In this document: positions 24,970-34,811 of the stretch, one piece after another
Layout of the letters: the number at the start of each line of letters is the position of its first letter
How positions within the stretch are numbered: the stretch's first letter is position 1
NCBI RefSeq assembly: GCF_004216715.1
Contig: NZ_SGXG01000001.1
Span: 4,778,501 to 4,842,500, forward strand
Length of the DNA stretch: 64,000 nucleotides
Direction of reading: 5' to 3'
Origin: Cecembia calidifontis
Lineage (GTDB): Bacteria > Bacteroidota > Bacteroidia > Cytophagales > Cyclobacteriaceae
Program-made: the position numbers and the translations under genes
Notes under the pieces: model-generated
The model's database searches: none
The model's input: the letters and a program-made list of their open reading frames with translations, nothing else
What the model was told of the DNA's origin: nothing

Positions 24970-27840
24970 ATGACCACGCAACCCGAACAGGCTTTAGAAA
25001 ATAACCTGGTGCAGCAATTGCAGCAGCTGGGCTATCAGAAGGTGCTGATACCGGATGAAGCAGCCCTGCTCAAAAACCTGAAATCCCAGCTGGAAAAACA
25101 CAACAAAACCCAGCTGAGCGAGAAGGAGTTTGCCCAGATTCTGAACGCACTCAATAAGGGATCGGTCTTCGAGCGGGCCAAAATCCTCCGTGACCGTGTG
25201 GACTATACCGATGACAGCGGAGAATCCCGAACCATCGAACTGATCAACCAAATCCATTGGTGTCAAAATGAATTCCAGGTTGCCCAGCAGGTGACCATGG
25301 AAGGGAAGTACAAAAACCGCTACGACGTCACCATCCTGATCAACGGACTGCCCTTGGTGCAGGTAGAACTCAAGCGCCGTGGTCTGGAACTCAAGGAAGC
25401 CTTCAAGCAGACCAAACGCTATGGCCTCCACTCCTACGAAGCTGGTCAGGGACTGTTCCAATACATTCAGATCTTTGTAATCAGCAACGGCGTCAACACC
25501 AAGTACTACGCCAATAGCTCTTTCAACCAGCGCTCATTCAAGCAGACCTTTTACTGGACCGACAGCAAAAACAAACTGATTACCCAATTATCGGAATTTA
25601 CGGACATCTTTCTGGAGAAATGCCACCTCTCCAAGATGATCACCAAATACATCGTCCTGAATGAGACCGCCAAGTCCCTAATGGTACTGCGCCCATACCA
25701 GTACTATGCCACCGAAGCCATCGTGGAGAGGGTCAAAACCTCCCCTAAGTACGGCTACATCTGGCACACCACAGGCTCGGGAAAGACGCTCACATCCTTC
25801 AAAACCGCACAAATCCTGACCAACCTGCCGCAGGTACACAAAGTGGTCTTTGTGGTGGACAGAAAAGATCTGGATACCCAGACTTCGCAGGAATTCAACA
25901 GCTTCAGCAAAGGCAGTATTGATGCCACCAGCAACACCAAGAAACTTGTGGAGCAGCTGAGCGGAAACGATAAACTCATCGTCACCACTATACAGAAGCT
26001 GGCCAATGCGGTGAACAAAAATGCCTACAAGTCCAAGATGGAGCCACTGCGGGACAAGCGCATTGTATTCATCTTTGACGAATGTCACCGGAGCCAGTTT
26101 GGGAAAACCCATGCCGACATCAAGGACTTTTTCGAGAAGTGCCAGATGTTCGGTTTTACAGGAACACCCATCTTTGAAGAAAACGCAGGTTCCAACGAAT
26201 TTGGCAAACGTACCACCACCATGCTCTTTGGAGACTGCCTCCACAAGTATGTGATCACCGATGCCATCCGGGATGAAAACGTACTCAAGTTTTCCGTGGA
26301 GTACATCAGCACCTTCAAAAAGAAAGACCATATCTTCGACATCAATGTAGAAGCGATTGATGAAGAAGAAGTCATGAACGCCCCACAGCGACTGAACAAT
26401 GTGGTGGACTACATCCTCACCCATCACGGCAGAAAGACCCACAACAGGACATTCACCGCTATTCTCTGTGTATCCAGCGTGCCCGTGCTTATCGAGTACT
26501 ACAAGCTTTTCCAAGCCAAAAAGGAAGCAGGAGAGCACCAGCTCCGTGTGGCCACCATCTTCTCTTATGGTGCCAATGTGGACTTCATTGATGAAGACGT
26601 GGAGAATGCGAGTTGGGTTGGTGAAGACGAACTCTCCATGGCAGCAGATGACAAATACATTCCGCCTTATGGAAAAAAACACCCACGGGAATTTCTGGAT
26701 GATTTCATTCTGGATTACAACCGTGAATTTGGCACCAACTTTTCCACCAAGGACAGCCAAAGCTTTTACAACTACTACAACGACATTGCCAAAAGGGTAA
26801 AGAACAAGCAAGTGGACATCCTTTTGGTGGTGAACATGTTCCTGACGGGTTTTGACAGCAAGAACCTGAACACCCTGTACGTGGACAAGAACCTCAAGTA
26901 CCACGGACTGATACAGGCTTACTCCCGCACCAACCGCATCCTGGACGAACTCAAATCGCAGGGGAATATCGTGGCTTTCCGCAACCTCAAATCTGCCACA
27001 GACCAGGCCATTGCCCTCTTCTCCAATCTGGATGCCAAAGACGAAATCATCATGGCTCCCTATGAGGAGTACGTGCAGAAATTCAACGAAGCCTATATCG
27101 AGCTGCTCACCATAACGCCCACCGTCAATGCTGTAAATGACCTACCAGACGAAGAAGCCCAGCTGGAATTCATCAAGGCCTTCCGTGAGCTTATGCGCTT
27201 GAAGAACGTTCTGGGAACCTTCACGGAGTTTACGTTTGAAGATCTCTCCATGCCCGAGCAGTCCTTCGAAGACTACAAAAGCAAGTACCTGGACCTGTAC
27301 GAGCGCAGCAAAGGCTCCCAGCAAAAAGAGAAAGTTTCCATCTTGAACGACATCGACTTTGAGCTGGAACTGATCCACCGGGACGAGATCAACGTGACCT
27401 ACATTCTCAAGCTGCTGGCCAACCTGAAAGATGCCAAACCAGAAGACCAGGAGAAACAGAAGAAAGCCATCATTGACCTCATGGTGGGAGAAGCCCAACT
27501 CCGTAGCAAGCGGGAACTGATCGAGAAGTTTATACGAGAACAGTTACCACAAATTCAGGACACCGAAAACATCCCCGAAGAATTTGCCATCTTCTGGACC
27601 AAGGAGCGCATGGACGCTCTGAAAAGCCTCTGCGAGAGTGAAGGACTGGACTCTGATGGACTGGAAAAAGTGATCGGTGACTTTATCTACACCGAGAAAG
27701 AACCCCTGCGAGACGACATCATTGGCCTGCTCAAACAAAAACCCGCACTCAAGGAACGCAAAAGCATTGCCGAGCGTATCAAGGACAAAATCCTGGGATT
27801 TGTGGAGACGTTTATCAACGGGATTTCGGAGGCGGCTTAA
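24970..27840 (+). CDS. hsdR: Type I restriction endonuclease subunit R
   Basis: Motor and nuclease subunit of 956 residues that translocates and cuts unmodified DNA in the HsdRMS complex. The N-terminal nuclease domain holds the RNRYDVTILINGLPLVQVEL-like PD-(E/D)xK motif; the helicase shows Walker A HTTGSGKTLTS, the DEAD-type box FDECHRSQFG, FTGTPI, and the later LTGFDSKNLNTLYVDK and YSRTNRI motifs. Length fits the family and no frame damage is visible. It is separated from hsdS by 3.6 kb of REP, RAYT and toxin-antitoxin sequence, so the R-M locus has been split. Confidence 0.95.
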   Translation: MTTQPEQALENNLVQQLQQLGYQKVLIPDEAALLKNLKSQLEKHNKTQLSEKEFAQILNALNKGSVFERAKILRDRVDYTDDSGESRTIELINQIHWCQNEFQVAQQVTMEGKYKNRYDVTILINGLPLVQVELKRRGLELKEAFKQTKRYGLHSYEAGQGLFQYIQIFVISNGVNTKYYANSSFNQRSFKQTFYWTDSKNKLITQLSEFTDIFLEKCHLSKMITKYIVLNETAKSLMVLRPYQYYATEAIVERVKTSPKYGYIWHTTGSGKTLTSFKTAQILTNLPQVHKVVFVVDRKDLDTQTSQEFNSFSKGSIDATSNTKKLVEQLSGNDKLIVTTIQKLANAVNKNAYKSKMEPLRDKRIVFIFDECHRSQFGKTHADIKDFFEKCQMFGFTGTPIFEENAGSNEFGKRTTTMLFGDCLHKYVITDAIRDENVLKFSVEYISTFKKKDHIFDINVEAIDEEEVMNAPQRLNNVVDYILTHHGRKTHNRTFTAILCVSSVPVLIEYYKLFQAKKEAGEHQLRVATIFSYGANVDFIDEDVENASWVGEDELSMAADDKYIPPYGKKHPREFLDDFILDYNREFGTNFSTKDSQSFYNYYNDIAKRVKNKQVDILLVVNMFLTGFDSKNLNTLYVDKNLKYHGLIQAYSRTNRILDELKSQGNIVAFRNLKSATDQAIALFSNLDAKDEIIMAPYEEYVQKFNEAYIELLTITPTVNAVNDLPDEEAQLEFIKAFRELMRLKNVLGTFTEFTFEDLSMPEQSFEDYKSKYLDLYERSKGSQQKEKVSILNDIDFELELIHRDEINVTYILKLLANLKDAKPEDQEKQKKAIIDLMVGEAQLRSKRELIEKFIREQLPQIQDTENIPEEFAIFWTKERMDALKSLCESEGLDSDGLEKVIGDFIYTEKEPLRDDIIGLLKQKPALKERKSIAERIKDKILGFVETFINGISEAA

Positions 27841-29067
27841 GGGGTGGAGGTTTCTGAGACAAGACCACCCAAGATCGAAAACCAAAGATGTGGCAACACA
27901 AAATTTTTATACTTTTGCATGCTGTACCCTCTATAGGGAAGCCACAAATGCATGAAGAAAGAGTACACGGTCCCAGCAAACTTTAACGCCTTAGATTATA
28001 CGTCGCACCTTAAGAAAAGTGACTTCAGAGAGGGTGTAACCGAAGCCATGCACTACATCCTCGACCACATCATCTCTTACCCCATAGATTCTGAAAAAGG
28101 TAAAGACATACTAGATGAACGTGGAGGGGTCCCAATTTACACGGTGCTTTTTAGAGATGTTGTTGGTAAAAACCGGGCAGACACTGCTCTTAAAATCCTC
28201 TTGAAACATGAAGTTATAGCTAGAAAAGTGGGGGCAAGCGCGTTCAAAAAGAGAGCTGCTATCTACGAACTTGGAAGCGATTTCCTGATGGGGCAAAAAA
28301 AAGTAGCTTCTGTAAAAACACACGTCAACATTAACAAAAATAAACATTTGGAAGCTTCTCTGGGAACAGACGTTGAGAACACGCCAGAAGATTTCCTGCC
28401 CCATTTGACCAAATTTCTGAAGGACGGGAAACTGGAAATCAACGCAGAAGCAGCAGACTTTTACATACAGATGGTGCACAGCCTTCTCTCTGCTCAGGCA
28501 AGGAAAATTGAAACAACCTACACCGGCAAAAAGAAGAAGGAGTATAAGACGAAGCTTCTCAGAAACGTCCACAAAACTTTCTCCCAGTATGCCGATGCCG
28601 CCATAAGGGTCAAAGAAAAGGGTGTTACATTTTCAAGATCCATTTCCAACCTAAGGTTCAACACGAGCCTGACCCAACTTAACCGCGAGTTGAGAAATTT
28701 CGTCCAATATGACGGAAAACCACTGGTTCAGCTCGACCTTACCGCATCACAGCCATTGCTTCTTCTTTATCTGTTGAAGTCAAAACCCTGGTCCGAGGGG
28801 GGCAAAACTTCATTTTCATTTGTACATGATCTGTTCAGACACCTTACAACAGACCTTAAAAAAAAATCATACCATATGTTGGAAACTTTTTATGAGGTGT
28901 CCGGTCTCGATGAAGATTTAAAGGCATTCGAGCAGCTGTTTGAGGGGGACTTCTATGTAAACTTGCAAAACGCGATACTGAAGAAATCTCCGCACACAAT
29001 AGACGGTTTCAGAACAAGAGCGGCCACCAAATCATCGGTAATGTATTTGTTGTTTGAAGAGTTCACG

Positions 29068-29085
29068 ATGGAAAAAAAAGGCAGG
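29068..29085 (+). repeat. Direct repeat at the left edge of IS256
   Basis: 18 bp, ATGG-A8-GGCAGG, identical to 30515-30532 on the other side of the element. At least 16 bp must be target duplication; 8-9 bp is usual for IS256. Confidence 0.85.
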
Positions 29086-30514
29086 GACACTATCCCGATA
29101 AGTGTGTAAACTTCAAATTATGGTTTTATGGTCAGGTATCAAGAAGCCTGACCCTATCACCAAATATAAGCAGGAAACTGTTAAAAATAGCTCCCCAGTC
29201 TCTGATAGGCATAGTCCATTTTTTCGATGCTTCTCTTGCAGCGAGAAAAACAGACTTCATTACGGCATCATCTGTCGGGAAAGAGAGCTTGTTTTTGGTG
29301 TATTTTCTGATCTTTCCATTGAGATTTTCAATCAGGTTGGTGGTATAGATGATTTTACGGATTTCAGCCGGGTAATCGAAGAAAACGGTGAGTTCATCCC
29401 AGTTGTCCCTCCAGCTTTTGATGGCATAAGCGTATTTGGATTCCCATTTTTTGGCAAAATCGTTCAGGGCAGCCCAAGCAGCATCTTTTGTAGGGGCGGT
29501 ATAAATTTCCTTCATATCCCTTGTAAACGCCCTGCGGTCTTTCCATGCGACATATCTACATGCGTTTCTGATCTGGTGGACGACACATATCTGAGTGACT
29601 GATTGGGGGAATGAAGCTTTTATCGTATCAGTAAACCCGTTCAGGTTGTCAGTTGCCGTTATGAGAATATCTTCAACCCCTCTGGCTTTCAGGTCGGTGA
29701 GTACCCCCATCCAGAAAGCCGAAGATTCATTCTTGCCAAGCCAAAGGCCTAGGATCTCTTTAAGGCCGTTAGTTCTGAGGCCAACGGCAATATAAACGGT
29801 CTTGTTGACCACTTTGGAGTTCTCCCTGACTTTGAAGGATATACCATCCATCCAAACGATCAGGTATACAGGGTCAAGCGGCCTGTTTCTCCATGCAACA
29901 ATATCCTCCGCTACGGCACCGGTAACCCTTGAGATGGTGGAGGAGGAAACATTGATGTCATAAAGCTCCCGGATCTGTTCTTCGATGTCCTGGTTTGACA
30001 TTCCCTTGGCATACATGGAAATGATCACGTTTTCAACGCCCTCCGCCATGCTTCTGCGTTTGGGCACAAGGGCAGGCTCAAAGCTGCCGTCCCTGTCTCT
30101 TGGGACTCTGATTTCAGCTTCCCCAAATGTGTTTTTTATTGTTTTGGTGGAATAGCCGTTCCTTGAATTGGGATTATCGGAATTCTGATGCTTTTCATAG
30201 CCAAGATGGGCATCCAGCTCGCCTTCAAGCATTTTCTCAACGGCTCTTTTCTGAAGCTGTTGAAGGAAGGAATTAAGCTCCCCGGCAGTCCTGAACTGCT
30301 TGAGGAAGTCATCATTTAGGAGATCTTCTTTTTTCATTTTTGTAATCTGTGTGTTATAAAGGTAAGAAATTGTCCACACACAGACCGGGGGGCGCCTACC
30401 GCGGGTTCCTCAAATTCCCTGTGCGATTTCTTCTAAATCACACAGAGAATTTCGAGGTTTAACTTTAACTTCGTAAGTAGTGAAACCAACTTACACAGTT
30501 TGTGTCATAGTCCC
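29086..30514 (-). mobile_element. IS256-family element inserted in the polymerase-like gene
   Basis: Element of about 1430 bp. The left end reads GGGACACTATCCCGATAAG (from 29084 if the two shared G are counted) and the complement of the right end reads GGGACTATGACACAAACTG. The ends are flanked by the direct repeat at 29068-29085 and 30515-30532. It carries one transposase on the minus strand. Confidence 0.88.
29132..30337 (-). CDS. IS256-family transposase
   Basis: Mutator-type transposase of about 401 residues starting at ATG 30337 (MKKEDLLNDDF); a longer frame to 30379 has no support. Acidic catalytic residues appear in LIVWMDGISFKV, ITATDNLNGF and IENLNGKIRKYTK. Characteristic family segments are MLEGELDAHLGYEKH and NGYSTKTIKNTFGEAEIRVPR. 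The frame is intact and the element may be active. Confidence 0.93.
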   Translation of the reverse strand: MKKEDLLNDDFLKQFRTAGELNSFLQQLQKRAVEKMLEGELDAHLGYEKHQNSDNPNSRNGYSTKTIKNTFGEAEIRVPRDRDGSFEPALVPKRRSMAEGVENVIISMYAKGMSNQDIEEQIRELYDINVSSSTISRVTGAVAEDIVAWRNRPLDPVYLIVWMDGISFKVRENSKVVNKTVYIAVGLRTNGLKEILGLWLGKNESSAFWMGVLTDLKARGVEDILITATDNLNGFTDTIKASFPQSVTQICVVHQIRNACRYVAWKDRRAFTRDMKEIYTAPTKDAAWAALNDFAKKWESKYAYAIKSWRDNWDELTVFFDYPAEIRKIIYTTNLIENLNGKIRKYTKNKLSFPTDDAVMKSVFLAAREASKKWTMPIRDWGAIFNSFLLIFGDRVRLLDT

Positions 30515-30532
30515 ATGGAAAAAAAAGGCAGG
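30515..30532 (+). repeat. Direct repeat at the right edge of IS256
   Basis: Second copy of the 18-bp repeat. Reading MEKKGR is in frame in both copies, so removing the element plus one copy restores the gene exactly. Confidence 0.85.
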
Positions 30533-31483
30533 TCAGCATATATAGCCTTTAGCATCCTTTTCCCCGCCATCACCAAAATCATGGACACTTTGAAGTCTGG
30601 CTCCAAAGAGTTTCTAGCACTTCTCTTGCAACGGCTTGAATCCGTTCTTATTCTCGACAAAATCTCCAAACAAATAGCCTACAAATTCCCAGAAGCACCT
30701 TTGTTCACCATACACGACGCTATCCTTACCACACCTGAGTTTGCAGCACTTGTAAAAGAAGAATTCAAAGAATCATTTGCTACCATAACAGGTCTCAAAG
30801 CACAGGTAAAAGAGTCACTGCTGGATGGAGCAGGCTTAAACGACACATTGGAAGAAAGCGCAAAAAAAGAACTTGAAAAAATTCGCAAGAAGACGAGGAA
30901 AACAAAGGTGTCCGAAAAACATGACAAGATGTTCCCCAAACTTGTCCAAGCCAAAATCCCAAGCTGGAAGGGCCAAACAGCCTTAACTGCTGTTGTTTGG
31001 GCTCAGGTAAAAACACTTCCTTTACAAAAGATCATTGCCGAACATTTGAACACTCTGAGCACTGGTGGCACAAAAGCCAAAGCAACCAACGCTCTGCCTA
31101 TGATAAAGATTAACCACCCCATAGAAGTCAATGAATCCCTTCTGACAAACACACCTGTAAGACGCGGACAAATTGTTCCAATTATGGGTTTTGACATACC
31201 TTCAGTTGACGAAGAAGAGTAATGCTAAAGTAAGTTGTGAGAACAAGCGGTAGCTGTTCTTCCACGTCGACCACTTTTCGGCCTTCATCTTCTCAGAACA
31301 AACCGCCTGAGCCAAGAACGTTTGATAGCTAAGTCTGACAACTCACCACCATTTCAGCACGCACAATGTAAGGGTGCTGCTTGATGAAAAAAACGAACCT
31401 TGGTTTGTGGCTAAAGAAGTGGCAGATTTCTTGGACATAAAAAATTCAAGAAGAGCAATAACAAGCTTAGACGATGATGAAAA

Positions 31484-33269
31484 GGGGCTGTCCGAAAAGG
31501 GCAGCTTTTTTTATGCCGCTATTTTTTGATTTTGAAAATCCAATGCCATTACCAGTGATCTTTGATTAGAATTTTCCTTTGGAACGTAAAATACCGGCCG
31601 ACTATTGTAGGGTTTATAACCCAAAGATGATTTTTTAGATAGTTTTAGTCCAGAGTGCATACTTTTAGCCACCATTTTTCTCAGATTATGGCCAATTGCC
31701 ATCAATAAGAACTCTAATTCCACTTTTTCTAAACCAGTGAGTGTAAATCTGTTGAATTTATTATTGCTTTTCAGCTGGCCAAACGCAGCTTCCGCCTCTA
31801 TTGGTCTTTTGCTCCTGTGTTCAAGCCCCTTTTTATTCATTAGTTTTTCCTTGGCCTGCTGTTTTAAGAAGTTTAACCTATGGTTCACTTCGATTCTTCT
31901 GTTACCTGTCGCTTTGTGGCATTGTGCTCTTAAGGGGCATCCTTCACAGTTTTTTGCCTGATAATAAGTTACTTGAGATACATACCCATTGCTTGAAGTG
32001 CGCTTTCCTTGTCCAACATTCTCCATCCGCTGTCCCATGGGGCATACGTAAAAATCTTGCGCTGCATTGTAGAAAAGATTTTGGGGAAGAAAAGGATTGT
32101 TCTTTGTCTTCTTCTTTTGCTCCATGTGGAAGTAATTGTATTTCACATAGGCATCAACTCCCTTTTTTTCAAGCATTTCATAATTCTCCTCACTGCCGTA
32201 TCCTGCATCAGCTACTATCTCTTTACTTTGTTTACTATACGATTTTTCAAAACTGTCCAAGTGGGATTTTAAAGTGGTGGTATCCCCTGCTGTTTGGTGG
32301 ATAGTAGCATGGGTAATGAATTGATTTTCAGTTGATATCTGAGGATTGTAAGCGGGTTTTAGTTGTCCGTTTTTCATGTGGTCCTCTTTCATTCTCATGA
32401 ATGTGGCATCATGATCTGTCTTACTGTACGAATTTCTATCCCCCAAAATCTCCAGGTCTTTTTCATACTTCTCCAGCTTGGGAAGATGTTCTTCCTGAAG
32501 TTTTTGAAGCTCCTTAGCAATCTTCTTTGAAGGCTCTTTTAGCTTTTTATTTATGGCTGAAAGCCGCTCCCTTAATTCTTCAGAATCAATTTTTTTAGGC
32601 AATTCTTCTTGATTAACTTCTTGATTATCTGATAGGATGCTTTCTTCGATATCTGATAAAACACTCTTGATCTTACCTTCTAACCTTTCTTTGTGCTTTT
32701 CAACTGTCTTACGCCAGACAAAAGTGTACTTATTGGATTTTGCTTCAATCTTGGTTCCGTCAATGTATTGTACATCAAGGCTTACATATCCCATCTCAAC
32801 AAGCATTTTTACCACTTCGGCAAACAATGTCTTGATGGAGTCTTTTAAGATTTTACCGCGGAAATCGTTGATGGTTCTGAAATCGGGGGTTGAGTTTCCT
32901 GAGATAAACATGAAATGTATGTTCTCATTAAGTGCTTTGGCTATTTTCCTACATGAATACACATTGGATAAATAGCTGTAGAACAGCACTTTAATCATCA
33001 TTCGTGGATGATAGGCTGATGTACCGCCTCCCTTGTACCTCTTTATAATATCACTGATATCCAAAGAGTTAACCACAGTGTCAACCAATCGAGCAGGGTG
33101 GTTATCAGGGATTTTATCAAAAATATTTGCCGGAAATAATTCTGGACAATTGCCAGTCTGATTTTTAAAAACTACCTTAGACATTGTTGTATTTTGTTCA
33201 ACTCTAAAATAATAATTTTAGAGAAAATCAACAATAAAAAAAGGGTGTCTCGACTTTTCGGACACCCCC
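31484..33269 (-). mobile_element. IS1182-family element inserted in the BRO gene
   Basis: Element of about 1786 bp. Terminal inverted repeats are GGGGCTGTCCGAAAAG (31484-31499) and, on the other strand, GGGGGTGTCCGAAAAG (33254-33269), 15 of 16 matching. Each end can also fold on itself (GCTGTCC/GGGCAGC on the left, GGTGTC/GACACC on the right). I find no flanking duplication. Confidence 0.8.
31511..33184 (-). CDS. IS1182-family transposase
   Basis: DDE transposase of 557 residues. Family landmarks are YHPRMMIKVLFYSYLSNVYS, TPDFRTINDFRG, the first acidic residue in VQYIDGTKIEAKSNKYTF, the second in IVADAGYGSEENYEM, and a probable glutamate in EAEAAFGQLKSN; a four-cysteine-like patch (CEGCPLRAQC) lies before the end. 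The frame is intact. Confidence 0.92.
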   Translation of the reverse strand: MSKVVFKNQTGNCPELFPANIFDKIPDNHPARLVDTVVNSLDISDIIKRYKGGGTSAYHPRMMIKVLFYSYLSNVYSCRKIAKALNENIHFMFISGNSTPDFRTINDFRGKILKDSIKTLFAEVVKMLVEMGYVSLDVQYIDGTKIEAKSNKYTFVWRKTVEKHKERLEGKIKSVLSDIEESILSDNQEVNQEELPKKIDSEELRERLSAINKKLKEPSKKIAKELQKLQEEHLPKLEKYEKDLEILGDRNSYSKTDHDATFMRMKEDHMKNGQLKPAYNPQISTENQFITHATIHQTAGDTTTLKSHLDSFEKSYSKQSKEIVADAGYGSEENYEMLEKKGVDAYVKYNYFHMEQKKKTKNNPFLPQNLFYNAAQDFYVCPMGQRMENVGQGKRTSSNGYVSQVTYYQAKNCEGCPLRAQCHKATGNRRIEVNHRLNFLKQQAKEKLMNKKGLEHRSKRPIEAEAAFGQLKSNNKFNRFTLTGLEKVELEFLLMAIGHNLRKMVAKSMHSGLKLSKKSSLGYKPYNSRPVFYVPKENSNQRSLVMALDFQNQKIAA

Positions 33270-33556
33270 CTGATGGTATGCAAACAGTTACAATTATTTC
33301 AGAATCTGGGCTTTTCGAGCTTGTTGGAAAATCAAGAAAACCTGAAGCAAAAGCCTTTAGAAAATGGGTGAACAAGGAAGTTCTTCCAACAATCCGAAAA
33401 ACAGGAGCTTACATGACACCACTGCTTGGGAAGACCATTCTCAGAATCAGCCATTGAAACCAAATAAGACAACCACTGTCACACTTTCTCAAATCCTTCC
33501 ATAGCCTATTTGAAATGTGGAGGCAAAACGGCATCTTGCGTTACTTTTGAAACCCC

Positions 33557-34393
33557 ATGAAACAGCACACCCACACATTCATTCTCTGTACTATAACGCT
33601 ATTGCTGCTTTTCACAACTTGTAACGGAAAAGATGATTCAAGCCACCTCTATAAGGAGGGTTCAATTGTAGCAGAAAGAGTGCTTGTACCCTATGGCTAT
33701 GTACGAGAATCTACTACTGCTGGGACTTGGCAGCACTACTTACAAAGCTTGAAGTTGCTCCCACACGGTAGCGAAGTTTTAGACTTTCAAGGTCGTCCAA
33801 TCTCAGACCAGCGGAATCATTTTGCAGTCATGGATATCGATGTCGGTACCAAAGACCTGCAGCAGTGTGCAGATGCCACGATTCGACTCAGGGCGGAGTA
33901 TCTGTATCAGCGCAAAGAGTTTGACAAAATCAAATTCCAGTTTACCAGCGGACACAGTTACGCCTGGCTTGACCACGCCAAAGGGATAAGAGCCGAAGTC
34001 AAAGGCAACAAAGTGGAATTCAAACAAACCTCCACATCGGATGACAGCTATCAGAACTTCCGACGGTATCTCGACATTGTGTTCATGTATGCCGGTACAA
34101 TCTCCTTAGAGAGAGAATTGACCAAAGTCAACCGTGGAGGCGATTACCAGATCGGTGACGTGATCGTTCATCCTGGCAGTCCGGGACATGCGGTTATCAT
34201 TGTGGACCGTGCCAAGAACAGCAAGGGAGAGTATATCTACCTGCTCGCCCAGGGTTACACTCCTGCACAGTCCATACACATTGTCAAGAGCCATGACAGA
34301 GGAATTTCCCCATGGTTTGACCTCCCAAAAAAGCTACCAATCTGGCACGAACGGTTTTTCCTTAAAAACCCGCAGATCAGGAGGTTCAGCTAA
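33557..34393 (+). CDS. DUF4846 lipoprotein
   Basis: Protein of 278 residues with a lipoprotein signal (lipobox LFTTC, Cys at about 22). The body matches the DUF4846 pattern: VPYGYVRESTTAGTWQHYLQ, then DVIVHPGSPGHAVIIVDRAK, YIYLLAQGYTPAQSIHI and ISPWFDLP. The molecular function of the family is unknown; the conserved GHAVIIVD/LAQGYTPAQ layout suggests an enzyme-like fold, which is inference. It is the only clear envelope-directed cargo gene in the right half of the island. Confidence 0.8.
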   Translation: MKQHTHTFILCTITLLLLFTTCNGKDDSSHLYKEGSIVAERVLVPYGYVRESTTAGTWQHYLQSLKLLPHGSEVLDFQGRPISDQRNHFAVMDIDVGTKDLQQCADATIRLRAEYLYQRKEFDKIKFQFTSGHSYAWLDHAKGIRAEVKGNKVEFKQTSTSDDSYQNFRRYLDIVFMYAGTISLERELTKVNRGGDYQIGDVIVHPGSPGHAVIIVDRAKNSKGEYIYLLAQGYTPAQSIHIVKSHDRGISPWFDLPKKLPIWHERFFLKNPQIRRFS

Positions 34394-34429
34394 GCTAGAA
34401 CACACAACACATTTCAAATTCAATTGTAT

Positions 34430-34714
34430 ATGATGGAACACAACGACATCGAACGTATCGTTGGCAATGGGCATACACCGAACCAACATGAAAATTTCAA
34501 CCCTAAAAAACCTAACCACAAAAGCTGGTGGGCACAGCAAAGCATTTTGAACAAGGTGGGAATTGTTATCCTTGCTTTTGTAGCCCTGTACGTTATCACG
34601 GAAATCCTGAATCTTGCAGAGCGGTTATTCTACCAAATTTATCAGGTGGGCATTTGGGTGTTCTGGATTGTCGTAGCTATAGTGGTCATCAGCTCACTCT
34701 TTAAAAAACGTTGA
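34430..34714 (+). CDS. Small membrane protein
   Basis: Protein of about 94 residues with a hydrophilic, Asn/His-rich N-terminus (DIERIVGNGHTPNQHENFNP) followed by two hydrophobic helices (VGIVILAFVALYVITEILNL and VGIWVFWIVVAIVVISSLF). No family recognised. It starts 37 bp after the DUF4846 gene and may be co-transcribed. Confidence 0.6.
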   Translation: MMEHNDIERIVGNGHTPNQHENFNPKKPNHKSWWAQQSILNKVGIVILAFVALYVITEILNLAERLFYQIYQVGIWVFWIVVAIVVISSLFKKR

Positions 34715-34811
34715 AATTGATAAAAAAACTCGCTCTGGCTAGCGAATTTCGGGGTTTTTCCTTATATTATTGTAAGGGGTACATGCTCCGAAACCAAAAC
34801 TTTTTCAAGCC

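Larger units (their letters stand above)
27952..31222 (+). pseudogene. Polymerase-like gene (phage-type RNA polymerase / family A-like), interrupted by IS256
   Basis: Two in-frame parts, 27952-29085 and 30533-31222, rejoin across the IS256 insertion to give 607 residues. Three palm-type motifs occur in the right order. Motif A: VQLDLTASQP (Asp about 262). Motif B: TRAATKSSVMYLLF (Lys about 360, Phe 368), close to the T7 RNA polymerase segment TRSVTKRSVMTLAY. Motif C: LFTIHDAILTTPE (His-Asp about 439-440), close to FALIHDSFGTIPA of T7 RNA polymerase. The position of T7 Tyr639 is Phe here. Motif assignment is by eye from remembered sequences, so DNA- or RNA-polymerase activity is undecided. It follows hsdR by 111 bp. 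Confidence 0.7.
31330..33457 (+). pseudogene. BRO-N domain (phage antirepressor-like) gene, split by IS1182
   Basis: The left fragment (about 31330-31483) encodes FSTHNVRVLLDEKNEPWFVA, KEVADFLDIKNSRRAI and SLDDDEKG, a clear BRO-N start. The right fragment (33270-33457) encodes MQTVTIISESGLFELVGKSR and FRKWVNKEVLPTIRKTGAYM, its continuation. The two are separated by an IS1182 element. About eight residues seem lost at the junction and no target duplication is visible, so a small deletion accompanied or followed insertion. No ATG precedes the left fragment in frame, so the 5' end is also damaged. Confidence 0.8.

Noticed and set aside
25678..26904. 408-codon open frame on the minus strand inside hsdR
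   Set aside because: It lies fully antisense to a strongly supported hsdR gene and has a composition typical of shadow frames (Val/His/Phe-rich, no motif).
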